Assembly: GCA_030524545.1 (NCBI GenBank)
Contig: JAUNGM010000011.1
Span: 59,446 to 123,445 of the forward strand
DNA length: 64,000 nt
DNA from: Eubacteriales bacterium
Lineage (GTDB): Bacteria > Bacillota > Clostridia > Lachnospirales > Lachnospiraceae
Direction: 5' to 3'
Position numbers and translations under genes: made by a program. This document shows positions 1-8,625 of this stretch, piece by piece (within the stretch, counting starts at the first letter, position 1; every line of letters begins with the position of its first letter). The notes below the pieces were generated by a model. The model saw nothing but the letters and a program-made list of their open reading frames with translations, was not told the DNA's origin and did no database searches.

Positions 1-139
1 TATGGAAAAAGCACCGACATTTCTGCCGATGCTCTATGTAATATTACATTTTTAATCTCGCAAACTAAGAATTGAATTTCTCGATGTCACAAATGCTTAC
101 CCAAAATTGAAAAAACATTCATCCCTTCCGCCTTTAGAT

Positions 140-1420
140 CTATCTTTTCTGCATATTATTACGGAACCTTTCACGCAACAAAGTATATTCCATAAAGGAA
201 TACATAAATTTGCTTTCTTCTTTGCCATCAAAAAATAGTAATCTGTCTGATGGAAGCCGCCCTATATCTAATATTTTCCCTTTTAATTCTATTAATTCGG
301 AATGCTTACCAACATATTCCTTTAATTCATCTGACGGCAAACCACTAATCCTTCCGTTATGCCTAAATATTGCTTCTTTTCCAGATAAATTTACAAAGGT
401 GTCCATATTATATTCTAAGATTGCTTTGCTCACTTTAAATTTATCTATTGCCACAAAAAATACGGTATAACTTTTCCTATGAGTATTTTCCTTGTCGTAT
501 TCCGTTGATTCTCCTGTGCCGAACATCGAAAAACTCAATATCTGACTATCGCCATCAACATCGTTTATAAGAAACGACCTATATAATCCATCAAAATGAC
601 CTCCGCCACCGTTAGAATAATCATAGTATCGGACGCCCAAATCTTCCACCATTTCAAAGTTCTGAAATTTCACCGCTGGAAGTTTATGTTCTTCGTCCAG
701 CAATGCTTGATACAGATTAACTGCAAAGGGGATAAATTTTACAGGAGTATCACTGCCGAAAACCCATACATCCGCTTCACTGTACTCTCTCATTAAATCA
801 ATATCCCGTAATTGCTCTAAAGTAAACCGTGATAGCTTTTCTTCTACTAACATAATTGGCTCGTTTCTTGAAACCATCTCATCATAAGAAAGAACTTTCT
901 CTAGTTTCTGATAGCCATTGGTCTTTTCTATGAATTTAAACATCTCCATATCGATGCCGTTTGTAATGACAAAATAGTCTGCACCAATAATATCACAATA
1001 TCTAACCGCTTGCTCCGCCACTTTATCTGTGAGAAAGGCATTGGTTTGTTTACATTCCACTACCATCAGAGGGTATAATACATTATCCGATGTTTTCTGA
1101 TGGATAACTATATCGGCACGCCCCTTTGTCCCTGCCACATATTTTGACATTGGTATTTCAAGTATAATACACTCCGCAGGCACTTTAAGAATCTCCTCAC
1201 AGTATTTGGCAATCTTCTGTCTGACGATTTCCTCCGGAGTTATCTCAATCAACCGTTTCCTGTATGGGTCAAGAAAGCAATCTTTTCCATTTCTTTTATA
1301 CTGTTTTGGTAATTGCATTTCTTCAAGTTCTTCTTGTATTCTCACAGCAGCATCCTCTTTGCTATCGTTAAAATCATATTCAAATAAATCAATTATCAAA
1401 AAAGCGGTAATTTGTATCAA
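140..1420 (-). CDS. Type I restriction HsdR N-terminal-like nuclease domain protein
   Basis: The 426-residue reading frame has a PD-(D/E)xK nuclease signature resembling the N-terminal domain of type I restriction subunit R: a conserved GRADIVI strand followed about 20 residues later by VVECKQ. The family hydrolyses DNA, but no translocase domain follows, so this is a stand-alone nuclease-like protein. The C-terminal half is not recognised. The start is uncertain. The longest frame begins with TTG at 1420, while an ATG 4 bases upstream in another frame has a better-placed GGTGG and ends after 11 codons, which may indicate a small frameshift. An internal ATG at MQLPKQ is a third option. It is AT-rich compared with the adjoining phage genes and sits where a tape-measure gene is expected, so it is probably cargo. 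Confidence 0.6.
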   Translation of the reverse strand: MIQITAFLIIDLFEYDFNDSKEDAAVRIQEELEEMQLPKQYKRNGKDCFLDPYRKRLIEITPEEIVRQKIAKYCEEILKVPAECIILEIPMSKYVAGTKGRADIVIHQKTSDNVLYPLMVVECKQTNAFLTDKVAEQAVRYCDIIGADYFVITNGIDMEMFKFIEKTNGYQKLEKVLSYDEMVSRNEPIMLVEEKLSRFTLEQLRDIDLMREYSEADVWVFGSDTPVKFIPFAVNLYQALLDEEHKLPAVKFQNFEMVEDLGVRYYDYSNGGGGHFDGLYRSFLINDVDGDSQILSFSMFGTGESTEYDKENTHRKSYTVFFVAIDKFKVSKAILEYNMDTFVNLSGKEAIFRHNGRISGLPSDELKEYVGKHSELIELKGKILDIGRLPSDRLLFFDGKEESKFMYSFMEYTLLRERFRNNMQKR

Positions 1421-1470
1421 TCATACCATACCACCCGCCCATAGTAAAGCATCCGCAAATCCAACATCCC

Positions 1471-1495
1471 GGCAAGGAAATTTACATTCCTTGCC
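1471..1495 (-). other. Hairpin after tail chaperone gene
   Basis: A perfect 9-bp stem (GGCAAGGAA paired with TTCCTTGCC, 7-nt loop) lies just downstream of the tail-chaperone extension and upstream of the nuclease gene. There is no T run, so a role as intrinsic terminator is doubtful; it may mark the junction of the cargo insertion. Confidence 0.35.
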
Positions 1496-1503
1496 GATCC
1501 ATC

Positions 1504-1668
1504 TTAAAAACGGTCCATGTCCTCCTGTGTCGCAAGTGCAGCATATTTATGCTCATCGTTCCTGCTTTCGATATACATATCATTGATTAATCCTATGGAG
1601 AGAAGCTCCAGATCCGCTATGGACAGCCCCAACTGTACACATCTTAACAGGAACAGCGGCGTTGTCAT
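1504..1668 (-). CDS. Tail assembly chaperone -1 frameshift extension (T part)
   Basis: A 54-codon frame follows the chaperone gene in its -1 frame and ends in MDRF. It can be entered by a -1 slip on the run of eight A residues at 1690-1697 (minus strand, read as GCT AAA AAA AAC), giving a fused product through LRPTEREMTTPLFLL. Alternatively, translation could begin at the ATG at 1668, which overlaps the chaperone TGA as ATGA but lacks a clear ribosome-binding site. The G/GT arrangement of a short chaperone plus frameshifted extension just before the tape measure is conserved in long-tailed phages. I favour the frameshift because of the slippery run, the size and the position. Confidence 0.6.
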   Translation of the reverse strand: MTTPLFLLRCVQLGLSIADLELLSIGLINDMYIESRNDEHKYAALATQEDMDRF

Positions 1669-2042
1669 TTCGCGCTCTGTTGGGCGAAGTTTTTTTTAGC
1701 TTCAGCATCCGTCTTGACATTCAGCCCCCAAAGTTCAATCAGCTTCGACAACACTTGGTAAATGGAAAATGTGTTAAAGCCGTCCAGCCATTCCTCCGGG
1801 GTATCCGGTATGGACGGGTCAGCGTGCTTCGCCATAACAAATGCGATATTTTCAAACATTTCCAAGCTGAACAAGTCAAGGCTGCTCTCTTCTTCCTTCT
1901 GCCCTCCCACGCTTTTTTCAAGCACCCGAAGATCCTTATAAATATCCCTCTGGAATTTCAGCCTGTAAATACGGGGAATCGCCGCGCTTGCTTTAAACGC
2001 CACCTGCTGCCCGTCTATTTCGATTTTTTTCATAATGCTCAT
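1665..2042 (-). CDS. Phage tail assembly chaperone (G-like)
   Basis: This 125-residue acidic, mostly helical protein follows the major tail protein and fits the siphovirus tail assembly chaperone family, which coats the tape measure protein during tail tube polymerisation. A glutamate-rich stretch near residue 50 and a FNTFSIYQVLSKLIELWG segment are typical. The last codons contain an A8 slippery run (1690-1697) that would yield a longer GT form. The tape measure gene that should follow is not present in the window. Confidence 0.7.
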   Translation of the reverse strand: MSIMKKIEIDGQQVAFKASAAIPRIYRLKFQRDIYKDLRVLEKSVGGQKEEESSLDLFSLEMFENIAFVMAKHADPSIPDTPEEWLDGFNTFSIYQVLSKLIELWGLNVKTDAEAKKNFAQQSAK

Positions 2043-2057
2043 CCTTTTCCATCTCCT

Positions 2058-2663
2058 TTACGCATTTTCTGTATTTGAAGTTTCCTCCGGCGTTGGGGAG
2101 GCATTCGGCTCGTAAACGGATTTATACCAGTTATTGTAAACCGCCTCCGTAGTTGCATCCCCGGTCTTGGCTTTCACATACCCGTTTGCCATCGGCCTTG
2201 CTTTTACCGTCAGCGTCTCCGTCTGCACTTCCTTATCTTCCTCATTGGTCTTTGATTCAATGGATGGGCGGGAAGCGGAGCAGTTATACAATACATGGCG
2301 GATTTTACGGATGTCCCCGTCAAACTCAAACAACAGTGCAAAACTGCCTGTCTCGCTGTTTGCATTTTCCACAAGCACCTGATTAGCATCCGTTTCTTCT
2401 TTCAGTATATCCGTCCTGAAGGATTCCGGGATCATGGCAAGTTCCAGATCGCCGTCATATCCCTGATTGTTATTGATTACATAGTATTCCACCCCATCCG
2501 CATAAAACGATTCCGGTTCCCCTGTCGGGTCCATGCTGATGGAAACCGCACCGGGCATTGCCACAGGCGCGGCAAACGATACTGTCCCGTCCTCCGCTGC
2601 CGTAATCGGCGCATAGTGGACATTGCAGATATTGAATTTTACTTTGTTCTTTTTATTGGACAC
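2058..2663 (-). CDS. Phage major tail tube protein
   Basis: The 201-residue product matches the phi13/TP901-like major tail protein family: a beta-rich tube-forming protein with the conserved ESFYADGVEYYVINNNQGY region near residues 52-70 and a disordered acidic C-terminus. It forms the hollow tail tube of a siphovirion. The start is a GTG at 2663 with GGAGG 7 bases upstream. It lies between the neck/tail-completion gene and the tail chaperone, in the canonical HK97-like order. The C-terminal part rich in Thr/Glu after residue 140 is probably outside the core fold. Confidence 0.8.
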   Translation of the reverse strand: MSNKKNKVKFNICNVHYAPITAAEDGTVSFAAPVAMPGAVSISMDPTGEPESFYADGVEYYVINNNQGYDGDLELAMIPESFRTDILKEETDANQVLVENANSETGSFALLFEFDGDIRKIRHVLYNCSASRPSIESKTNEEDKEVQTETLTVKARPMANGYVKAKTGDATTEAVYNNWYKSVYEPNASPTPEETSNTENA

Positions 2664-2665
2664 TT

Positions 2666-2983
2666 CTATACCTCCATCTCATAAAGCACTTCATACAGTT
2701 TTTCTGACTCAATCCATACTTCGCTTTTCTCATAAAATATACCGTAACCGTCAAGGACATCCTCCACTGTTTCCTCTAAGCCGATATCCTTCCGGTCAGT
2801 ATAAAGTTCTATATTCAAACGGCTGGCTTTAAAATAAACCTTCCCGTCCGCTGCGAAGTTCCTGCTGTTCGGATAGAGGAACACCACGAATGGCGGATCG
2901 GGGGATTCTCCTTCCACAAAATGGTCATATGCGGACGGAAGCCCCATTTTACTGATCATTTCCATTACTTCATCATGTGTCAT
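2666..2983 (-). CDS. Putative tail completion / terminator-like protein
   Basis: This 105-residue protein has no motif I can name with certainty. Its place, between the HK97 gp10-like neck protein and the tail tube gene, is where siphophages carry the tail terminator or tail-to-head completion protein, and its size fits. Translation is coupled: its ATG overlaps the upstream TGA as ATGA. The function is inferred from synteny only. Confidence 0.5.
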   Translation of the reverse strand: MTHDEVMEMISKMGLPSAYDHFVEGESPDPPFVVFLYPNSRNFAADGKVYFKASRLNIELYTDRKDIGLEETVEDVLDGYGIFYEKSEVWIESEKLYEVLYEMEV

Positions 2984-3363
2984 GGCTTAAGCCCCCTCTC
3001 GATCCGTTCCATCAGTTCTTCCTCGCCCTTTGCCTCTGCCGGGGCGATATGGGGAATGGCAGCCACCCTGCCGCCCCCGCGCTTGGCATGGCCATGCTCC
3101 AGAAGATGTGCGATCTGGTAGCGGTCTTTCGAATGCACCGTAATGACAAGCCCATTGCTGCTCTCCTTTGTCTTTTTTGCCGTCCAGCTTTTCTTATACT
3201 TCCCCGTCCAGGATGGCGCACCGGCCTGTATTTCCTTTTTGACCGTCTTCGCCGATTCCGTCACCGCTTCCTTGACTGTATCCGAAGCAAGGTCAGCATA
3301 TTCCAGCAGACCTTCCATTATGGCATCCGCCATCGCATCAACGCTTACTCTTTCTCCCGCCAT
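2980..3363 (-). CDS. HK97 gp10-like phage neck protein
   Basis: The 127-residue product resembles the HK97 gp10 / putative tail-component family, with amphipathic helices at residues 10-45, a basic KKTWTAKK-like segment and the HLLEHGHAKRGGGRVAA block near residue 88 that is characteristic of the family. Members act at the head-tail interface. It follows the head closure gene with a short gap and is translationally coupled to the next gene through ATGA. Confidence 0.75.
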   Translation of the reverse strand: MAGERVSVDAMADAIMEGLLEYADLASDTVKEAVTESAKTVKKEIQAGAPSWTGKYKKSWTAKKTKESSNGLVITVHSKDRYQIAHLLEHGHAKRGGGRVAAIPHIAPAEAKGEEELMERIERGLKP

Positions 3364-3369
3364 ATTCCC

Positions 3370-3699
3370 TCACCTCTTTACCAGCGCCGCCCGGATTTTC
3401 ACGGTTTTATTTTTATACTGCACGTTGTCGATCAAGGAAATATTATAAATTTTTCCCCGGAACAGGATACGGTAATGCTCCGTATCCATAACGGCAATCT
3501 CAGAACAGTGCCGGACGACAAAATTTATCTCCGTCTGTGCATTGACCTGCGCCGCTTCCCAATATTCCTTTCCCGACAGGTTGTTGACATAGGCGACGCA
3601 GGAATAGCAGTCTGACCAGTTTAAGATGTGGTTTCCATTCTTATCCGTGCCTGCTTCGCTTTTCTGGAACGTAATGCGTTCCCGCATCAGTTCTATCAT
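3370..3699 (-). CDS. Phage head closure / head-tail adaptor protein
   Basis: The 109-residue protein starts MIELMRERITFQ, typical of SPP1 gp16-like head-completion proteins that seal the portal after packaging. The beta-barrel pattern continues through the ISLIDNVQYKNKTVKI region. Its ATG overlaps the stop codon of the upstream connector gene, so the two are coupled. Confidence 0.75.
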   Translation of the reverse strand: MIELMRERITFQKSEAGTDKNGNHILNWSDCYSCVAYVNNLSGKEYWEAAQVNAQTEINFVVRHCSEIAVMDTEHYRILFRGKIYNISLIDNVQYKNKTVKIRAALVKR

Positions 3700-3974
3700 C
3701 AGAATGCCTCCTTCCGCACGGAGAACAGCAGATACTTGAGCGTTTCTGTCATAGCCCTGTGGTCAGCCTCTTCCCTATGCTCATACAGATATGCAATGGC
3801 ATAAAGCTCCGCCGACCTGACAATATCCGTATACGTTTCCAGTTCCTCCGCAGGCCGTCTGCTTACCTCCAGAACCAGATGTTCCGCAGTACACATAAAC
3901 TGGAGGATTGACTCATCCTCATCCGATGAGTCAATCCTCAGATACTGCTTTGCTTCCTTCAGTGTAACCACCAT
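3699..3974 (-). CDS. Head-tail connector protein (gp6-like)
   Basis: The 91-residue product begins with VTLKEAKQYLRID and continues with acidic helices, the pattern of the HK97 gp6/YqbG-like connector family that forms the ring below the portal. Its start has GGAGG about 9 bases upstream. It sits directly after the major capsid gene, the usual location. Confidence 0.75.
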   Translation of the reverse strand: MVVTLKEAKQYLRIDSSDEDESILQFMCTAEHLVLEVSRRPAEELETYTDIVRSAELYAIAYLYEHREEADHRAMTETLKYLLFSVRKEAF

Positions 3975-3993
3975 TCCTGCCGCCCTCCCTCAT

Positions 3994-5199
3994 TTAAGTT
4001 GTCTTCGCTTTCACGTCCAGTGTTTTTACTGCTTCAGAGAGAATCAGCTTGCCGTCCACACGCTCACAGGCAAGGAAGCCCACCTGCCCTGTTGCGGCAT
4101 ACAGCTCATTCAGTCTCTTGAAGCTCCTGCCCTGACGGTCAGCAATCCAGTAATAGCTGTAATCGCCGAATGCCATGACACGTTTCCCCTCCGCCAACTC
4201 CGGCACATAGATGGAAGTACGGTACGGACGGTTTAAAATCCTGTCCGGCTCGCCCTCACGCACGCTCGGCTGCCAGATATAATTCCCATTGCCGTCCTTC
4301 AGCTTACGGATAGCCTTGACCGTGGAATCGTTCAGGAGCCATGACGCCTTATTGCGGTACGGCGCGCGGAGGGAATAATACAGGTCCATGACATCATCAA
4401 ACGTGATGCTCACGGTTGCTGCGGTTACCCCTGTCTCTGCACCGCTAGTAGTGTTAAATAACCCGATGGGCTTGCCCTGACCGTCACCGACAAAAAATGC
4501 TTCCTCCTCTTTCGCACCGATCCTGCGTCCGAACTCCTTGGAAATATACTGTTCGATATTAAACACCGAATCATTCAGAAGCTCATCGGATACCTTAATC
4601 ATGGTAGCCAGCTTATAGGCGCCGATGGAAGTCTGACCGAAGCTGTCATCGCTTTCCGGGAACTGCCCTTCCTCATCGATCCATGCCGCCTCCCCTTTGC
4701 TCGTCACAATCGGGATCTTGCGGTCACCGCTGGAAGTGCGGATCACTGTCGCAAGGCTTCTGAAGAACACCTCATCCTGCAGAGACTCCACCAGCTTTTT
4801 CTCATATTCATCCGGCACGAGATAGCCTCCCTCGGAATCCGTGCCAATGGAAAGAGCGTTCTGGACATCATAGGAAATCCTGTTCCTCATGCCGTTCCAG
4901 AACGCTCTCTTATACTCCTCCGTGGCCCTCCCGGTTTTAACTTCCCCGTCAATCCTTCCATTCGGCTGGTTCGTGATCGGTGTGCTGGTTGCCCTTGCCA
5001 GCTCCGCATCGATGGCGGCCTGCCGTTCCAGCCGCTCAATCTCCTTTCCGAGATTGACCACATCCGCTTCCATCCGGTCATATGCTGCCGCATCCTCGGC
5101 AGACACAAACCCGTCCGCCGTCCTCTTGGCATCCAGAAACTTTTTCGCCGCTTCCCATGCCTTCGCCCTTTTTTCCCTCAGTTCCAATACCTTGCTCAT
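3994..5199 (-). CDS. HK97-family major capsid protein
   Basis: This 401-residue protein has an N-terminal coiled-coil 'delta' scaffold domain (about residues 1-100, rich in Lys/Glu/Ala) and then the HK97 coat fold, beginning near ALSIGTDSEGGYLVPDE and including the IEQYISKEFGRRIGAKEE and ADRQGRSFKRLNE segments. The delta domain is normally removed by the prohead protease encoded immediately upstream. It assembles the icosahedral head. The length and gene order (portal, protease, capsid, connector) are canonical. Confidence 0.92.
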   Translation of the reverse strand: MSKVLELREKRAKAWEAAKKFLDAKRTADGFVSAEDAAAYDRMEADVVNLGKEIERLERQAAIDAELARATSTPITNQPNGRIDGEVKTGRATEEYKRAFWNGMRNRISYDVQNALSIGTDSEGGYLVPDEYEKKLVESLQDEVFFRSLATVIRTSSGDRKIPIVTSKGEAAWIDEEGQFPESDDSFGQTSIGAYKLATMIKVSDELLNDSVFNIEQYISKEFGRRIGAKEEEAFFVGDGQGKPIGLFNTTSGAETGVTAATVSITFDDVMDLYYSLRAPYRNKASWLLNDSTVKAIRKLKDGNGNYIWQPSVREGEPDRILNRPYRTSIYVPELAEGKRVMAFGDYSYYWIADRQGRSFKRLNELYAATGQVGFLACERVDGKLILSEAVKTLDVKAKTT

Positions 5200-5215
5200 A
5201 TTATTTCGTCCTCCT

Positions 5216-5974
5216 TCAATGTGTTAAGAGACTCAGTCTCTTCTCTAACTGGTCAACGGGTACCATCGGCTTTCCATCCGAAACTTTGGAAAGGAAAGAA
5301 TCATCCATTGCTTTCCGTGAAAACAGCACGGAATCCTGCTGGAACGGGAGTTTCTTTCCTTCCCCTTCTTTCCCCTCTGTTTTCTCCGGCTCCTTCGGTG
5401 GATTTTTTCCTTCCTCACCGCCGGAATCAAACAGAATCCGATCCGCGAATCCAAGCTCTACTGCTTTCTTGGCATTGAACCAAGTCTCGTCATCCATCAT
5501 GTGGGAAAGCCTCGCACGGGAAAGCCCGGTTTTCCCCTCATAAGCATTTAAAATGGATTCCTTGACTTCATTCAGCATGGCAATGGCCCTCTCCATATCT
5601 TTTGCATTGCCGACTGCCAGAGTAGCGGGATTGTGGATCATCATCATTGCCACCGGGGACACAAGGACGGTATTCCCTGCCATCGCAATCACGGATGCCG
5701 CCGATGCTGCAAGCCCGTCAATCTTTATGGTCACGTTCCCTTTGTAGTCACGGAGCATATTGTAGATCTGCGCCGCCGCAAATACATCCCCACCCGGAGA
5801 ATTCAGCCATACCGTGACGTCCCCTTCCCCGGCGTTCAGCTCATCCTTAAACAGCTTGGGGGTGACTTCGTCCCCATACCATGTCTCATCCGAAATCTCC
5901 CCACTTAAAAAGAGCGTCCTCTCCGTGGAAAGACCGCCCTCATTTTTTACCCAGTTCCAAAACTTCCGTTTCAT
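5216..5974 (-). CDS. ClpP-like prohead maturation protease
   Basis: The 252-residue product is a ClpP-fold serine protease: the nucleophile Ser lies in GLAASAASVIAMAG (about residues 88-101) and the His in MMMIHNPAT (about residue 118). In HK97-type phages this enzyme cleaves the capsid delta domain. The C-terminal 70 residues are charged and probably scaffold-related. Its ATG overlaps the portal stop codon as ATGA. Confidence 0.88.
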   Translation of the reverse strand: MKRKFWNWVKNEGGLSTERTLFLSGEISDETWYGDEVTPKLFKDELNAGEGDVTVWLNSPGGDVFAAAQIYNMLRDYKGNVTIKIDGLAASAASVIAMAGNTVLVSPVAMMMIHNPATLAVGNAKDMERAIAMLNEVKESILNAYEGKTGLSRARLSHMMDDETWFNAKKAVELGFADRILFDSGGEEGKNPPKEPEKTEGKEGEGKKLPFQQDSVLFSRKAMDDSFLSKVSDGKPMVPVDQLEKRLSLLTH

Positions 5975-7278
5975 CGCTTGCCTCTCTTTCTTTGATTTTG
6001 TGCCGGAGTCTCCTGCCCGGTTTCCTCCGCCCCTTCCGTCTGCCCTTCCCCTGCAAACATCCCGGCATCTGCAAGTTTCGTCATCGCGCCGTTGATCAGA
6101 TACAGGTTCCCGCCTTCCTCATCGGGAATCGGGTTCATGTTCTCCATCTCCCGGATATCGTTTGCGGAAAACCACCCGTTCTGCCGGCCCGTGGCATACC
6201 CGTTCATACGGGACTGGTAATCGCCCCGGAGCAGGCCGTCCACATTCAGCTTGATAAAATATTTGTTTTTCTCGCCCGGAAGCAGGAGCGATTTTTGGAG
6301 CGACTGCTCCCACCGGATTACCCACGGGTCAAGCGTATATTTTACAAACTCCAGAGACTGCTGCTCAATATTGGAGAAACTGGATTTCTCCAGATCCCCT
6401 ACCATGTGCGGCGGGATACGGTACAGCCTTGCGATCTCATTGATCTGGAACTTCCTTGTTTCCAAAAATTGTGCTTCCTCCGGCGGTATCCCGATCTGTT
6501 GGTATTTCATGCCCTCCTCCAGAACGGCAATCTTATGGGCATTATTGGTACCCCGGTATACGGAATTCCAAGATTCCCTGACCTTTGACGGGTCTTTCAG
6601 GACGCCGGGATGCTCCAGCACGCCGCCGGGATTCGCTCCATTGGCAAAGAAACTCGCGCCGTACTCCTCACAGGCAAGCGTCATGCCCACGGCATTTTTT
6701 GCCATAGCAATCGGCGAGTACCCGATCAGCCCGTCAAAACCAAGCCCCGGAATGTGAAGCACATCCTCCGCCCGCAGCTTGATGTCACCATAGTCCTTGA
6801 ACATGGGATTCTCGTTGGTATCCCTCGAATACACATAATAAATCCGTCCCCGGTTATCCCTGTCCACATCCATCTTGTTGGGGAGAAGCGGATACAGCCC
6901 AAGCACCCTTCCACTTCCGTCCCTCACGATCTGCGCGTAGGCATTCCCCCAGAGCAGAAGATGGCTCATCAGCGTTTCACGGAACACAAAGGAAGTCATC
7001 TCCGGGTTCGGCTCATCGTGGAGCAGATAATACAGCGGATGGTCATACACCAGTTCCTTCCCTCCGTCTTTGTATTCATATACATGGAGGGGAAGCGAAG
7101 CTACCGTCTCCGCCAGAATCCTCACGCACGCATAGACCGCCGTAGTCTGCATTGCCGTCCTCTCGTTGACGGGCTTGCCGCTTGTTGTCCTCCCGAACAT
7201 AAACGAATACCCGCTTCCGGCTGTATTGGTCGGCTTATCCCTCGCCTGACCAAAACCGAAAAAATTCCTGATTCCCAT
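5971..7278 (-). CDS. HK97-family portal protein
   Basis: The 435-residue protein matches the HK97 portal family: an N-terminal region with MQTTAVYACVRILAETVASLPL, the LHIPG segment, and the helical core with NEIARLYRIPPHMVGDLE (about residue 275). Twelve copies form the DNA channel at one head vertex. The last 40 residues are low-complexity (Gly/Glu/Gln rich), a common portal tail. It is separated from the terminase by a two-gene cargo insertion, whereas the genes normally adjoin. Confidence 0.9.
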   Translation of the reverse strand: MGIRNFFGFGQARDKPTNTAGSGYSFMFGRTTSGKPVNERTAMQTTAVYACVRILAETVASLPLHVYEYKDGGKELVYDHPLYYLLHDEPNPEMTSFVFRETLMSHLLLWGNAYAQIVRDGSGRVLGLYPLLPNKMDVDRDNRGRIYYVYSRDTNENPMFKDYGDIKLRAEDVLHIPGLGFDGLIGYSPIAMAKNAVGMTLACEEYGASFFANGANPGGVLEHPGVLKDPSKVRESWNSVYRGTNNAHKIAVLEEGMKYQQIGIPPEEAQFLETRKFQINEIARLYRIPPHMVGDLEKSSFSNIEQQSLEFVKYTLDPWVIRWEQSLQKSLLLPGEKNKYFIKLNVDGLLRGDYQSRMNGYATGRQNGWFSANDIREMENMNPIPDEEGGNLYLINGAMTKLADAGMFAGEGQTEGAEETGQETPAQNQRKRGKR

Positions 7279-7302
7279 TCACTACCTCCTAAAATTGAAC
7301 GC

Positions 7303-7333
7303 AAAAAAGGCACCTGCATTCCTGTAAGTGCCT
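7303..7333 (-). terminator. Intrinsic terminator after XRE/zinc-ribbon gene
   Basis: On the minus strand AGGCAC (7328-7333) pairs with GTGCCT (7308-7313) and is followed by six T residues. It lies downstream of the regulator gene and just before the portal gene, so it would stop the cargo transcript before the late genes. Confidence 0.6.
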
Positions 7334-7359
7334 GTGACTTCTGTATTCGTTTTCAAAAA

Positions 7360-7803
7360 TTATTTCCAGTGTTTCAATTGTGAAAGATACCCATCAAACT
7401 GGGTGCGCCGATCTTCGTCTTTCTGATTGTCTGGATTCGGCATATGGCTGACAAGGTAATCCAGCAGCGACTCCTTTGACTGATATACAAATTTTCCATC
7501 CGCATAACACCATTTACAGTAGTCTTCATTATAGCTTCCATCCTTTTCCTTACTGATCAGGCTATCTTCATTCAGGGGCATACCGCAGCATTGGCAAATG
7601 AGCTGTCGTGGAGTCCCTAACAGTGTATTAATTGATACATTGAATTCTTTTGACAGCAATTTCAATGATTCTGTATCCGGCTGTGTCTCGCCGTTTTCCC
7701 AACGGCTGACAGCCTGCCTGCTGATCATCAGACGCTCCGCCATTTGCTCCTGCGTAAGACCATTCTTTTCAGGTAGTTTTTTAATGATATCCTGTATTTC
7801 CAT
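7360..7803 (-). CDS. XRE-family regulator with C-terminal zinc ribbon
   Basis: From the ATG at 7803 (AGGAGG 7 bases upstream) the 147-residue protein has a Cro/CI-type HTH at residues 1-60 with the recognition segment SRQAVSRWENGETQPD. A zinc-ribbon-like domain follows (CQCCGMPL and YCKWCYADGKF), as in the 'putative zinc ribbon' family found fused to such HTHs. It is a predicted transcription regulator. It forms a two-gene cargo unit with the MBL-fold hydrolase and has its own terminator, which is unusual between terminase and portal. Longer in-frame starts exist but lack a ribosome-binding site. Confidence 0.8.
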   Translation of the reverse strand: MEIQDIIKKLPEKNGLTQEQMAERLMISRQAVSRWENGETQPDTESLKLLSKEFNVSINTLLGTPRQLICQCCGMPLNEDSLISKEKDGSYNEDYCKWCYADGKFVYQSKESLLDYLVSHMPNPDNQKDEDRRTQFDGYLSQLKHWK

Positions 7804-7887
7804 CCCCGTTCCTCCTGCTAAATAATGTATCTCCATTATAAATTGATGCTTCATGCTTGGCAAGCAACCCGCTGTTGCTACCGTTCA

Positions 7888-8562
7888 TCAAACAGGACGT
7901 TGCCATTCAGGAATGTCCACCTCATGATGACCAGGCAGAATCTTTGCTATTTTATATTTCTGCACTCTTTTTACAGAGTGATAGAAAAGCTGCGGATCAG
8001 TGGTTGGATAAAAGGCATAAAGACATCCCTTGTAGATCAGATCACCGGAATACAGGTATTTTCGTCCCGGCTCATAAAAACAACAATGTCCGGGAGAGTG
8101 TCCCGGCGTGTGGATAACCTGAATTTCCCGTCCTCCTAAATCCAACAAATCGCCATCATGCAAAATTCTTTGCGGTTCTCCCTGAAATATCCGATAAGCG
8201 TCAATATCAAACTCTGCCGGAAAATTGCAAGGAACCTTTGTCAGATTATTCTTAACAACTTGCAGTGATATGGGGAACTTGACGGATAGCCAATCCTTTT
8301 CCATTTCATATACGGCGATATTTTCAAAATATTTATGCCCGCCGATATGATCCCAGTGAATATGAGTAGTAACTGCCATAATGGGCAGTTTCGTTAAGCT
8401 ATCTACGATTTCTCTAATGTTTGAAACACCCAACCCCGTATCAATGAGGACTGCACTTTTCTGACCACATAACAGATAACTATGTGTTTCTTCCCAATGC
8501 TTATATTCACTAATTGCAAATGTTTGAGAATCAATTTCTTCAACTGTAAACCAATCGCTCAT
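7888..8562 (-). CDS. MBL-fold metallo-hydrolase, possibly C-terminally shortened
   Basis: The 224-residue protein has the metallo-beta-lactamase signature HIHWDHIGG (about residue 90), the downstream metal ligand in HTPGHSPGH, the bridging Asp in YSGDLIY and a final His in PGHHEVD, so all metal ligands are present. Substrates of this superfamily vary and cannot be predicted here. The protein stops 8 residues after the last His region, while many relatives continue for 20-40 residues, so truncation is possible. It is more AT-rich than the flanking phage genes and is probably acquired cargo. Confidence 0.8.
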   Translation of the reverse strand: MSDWFTVEEIDSQTFAISEYKHWEETHSYLLCGQKSAVLIDTGLGVSNIREIVDSLTKLPIMAVTTHIHWDHIGGHKYFENIAVYEMEKDWLSVKFPISLQVVKNNLTKVPCNFPAEFDIDAYRIFQGEPQRILHDGDLLDLGGREIQVIHTPGHSPGHCCFYEPGRKYLYSGDLIYKGCLYAFYPTTDPQLFYHSVKRVQKYKIAKILPGHHEVDIPEWQRPV

Positions 8563-8625
8563 ATTCTATGCTCATCTCCGTAAATTCCACTTTTCCGCTT
8601 TCAGTATATCACTTCCAGCACGATA

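Noticed and set aside
7804-7863. Longer start for the XRE/zinc-ribbon protein
   Set aside because: The extra 20 codons have no ribosome-binding site, whereas AGGAGG lies 7 bases before ATG 7803.
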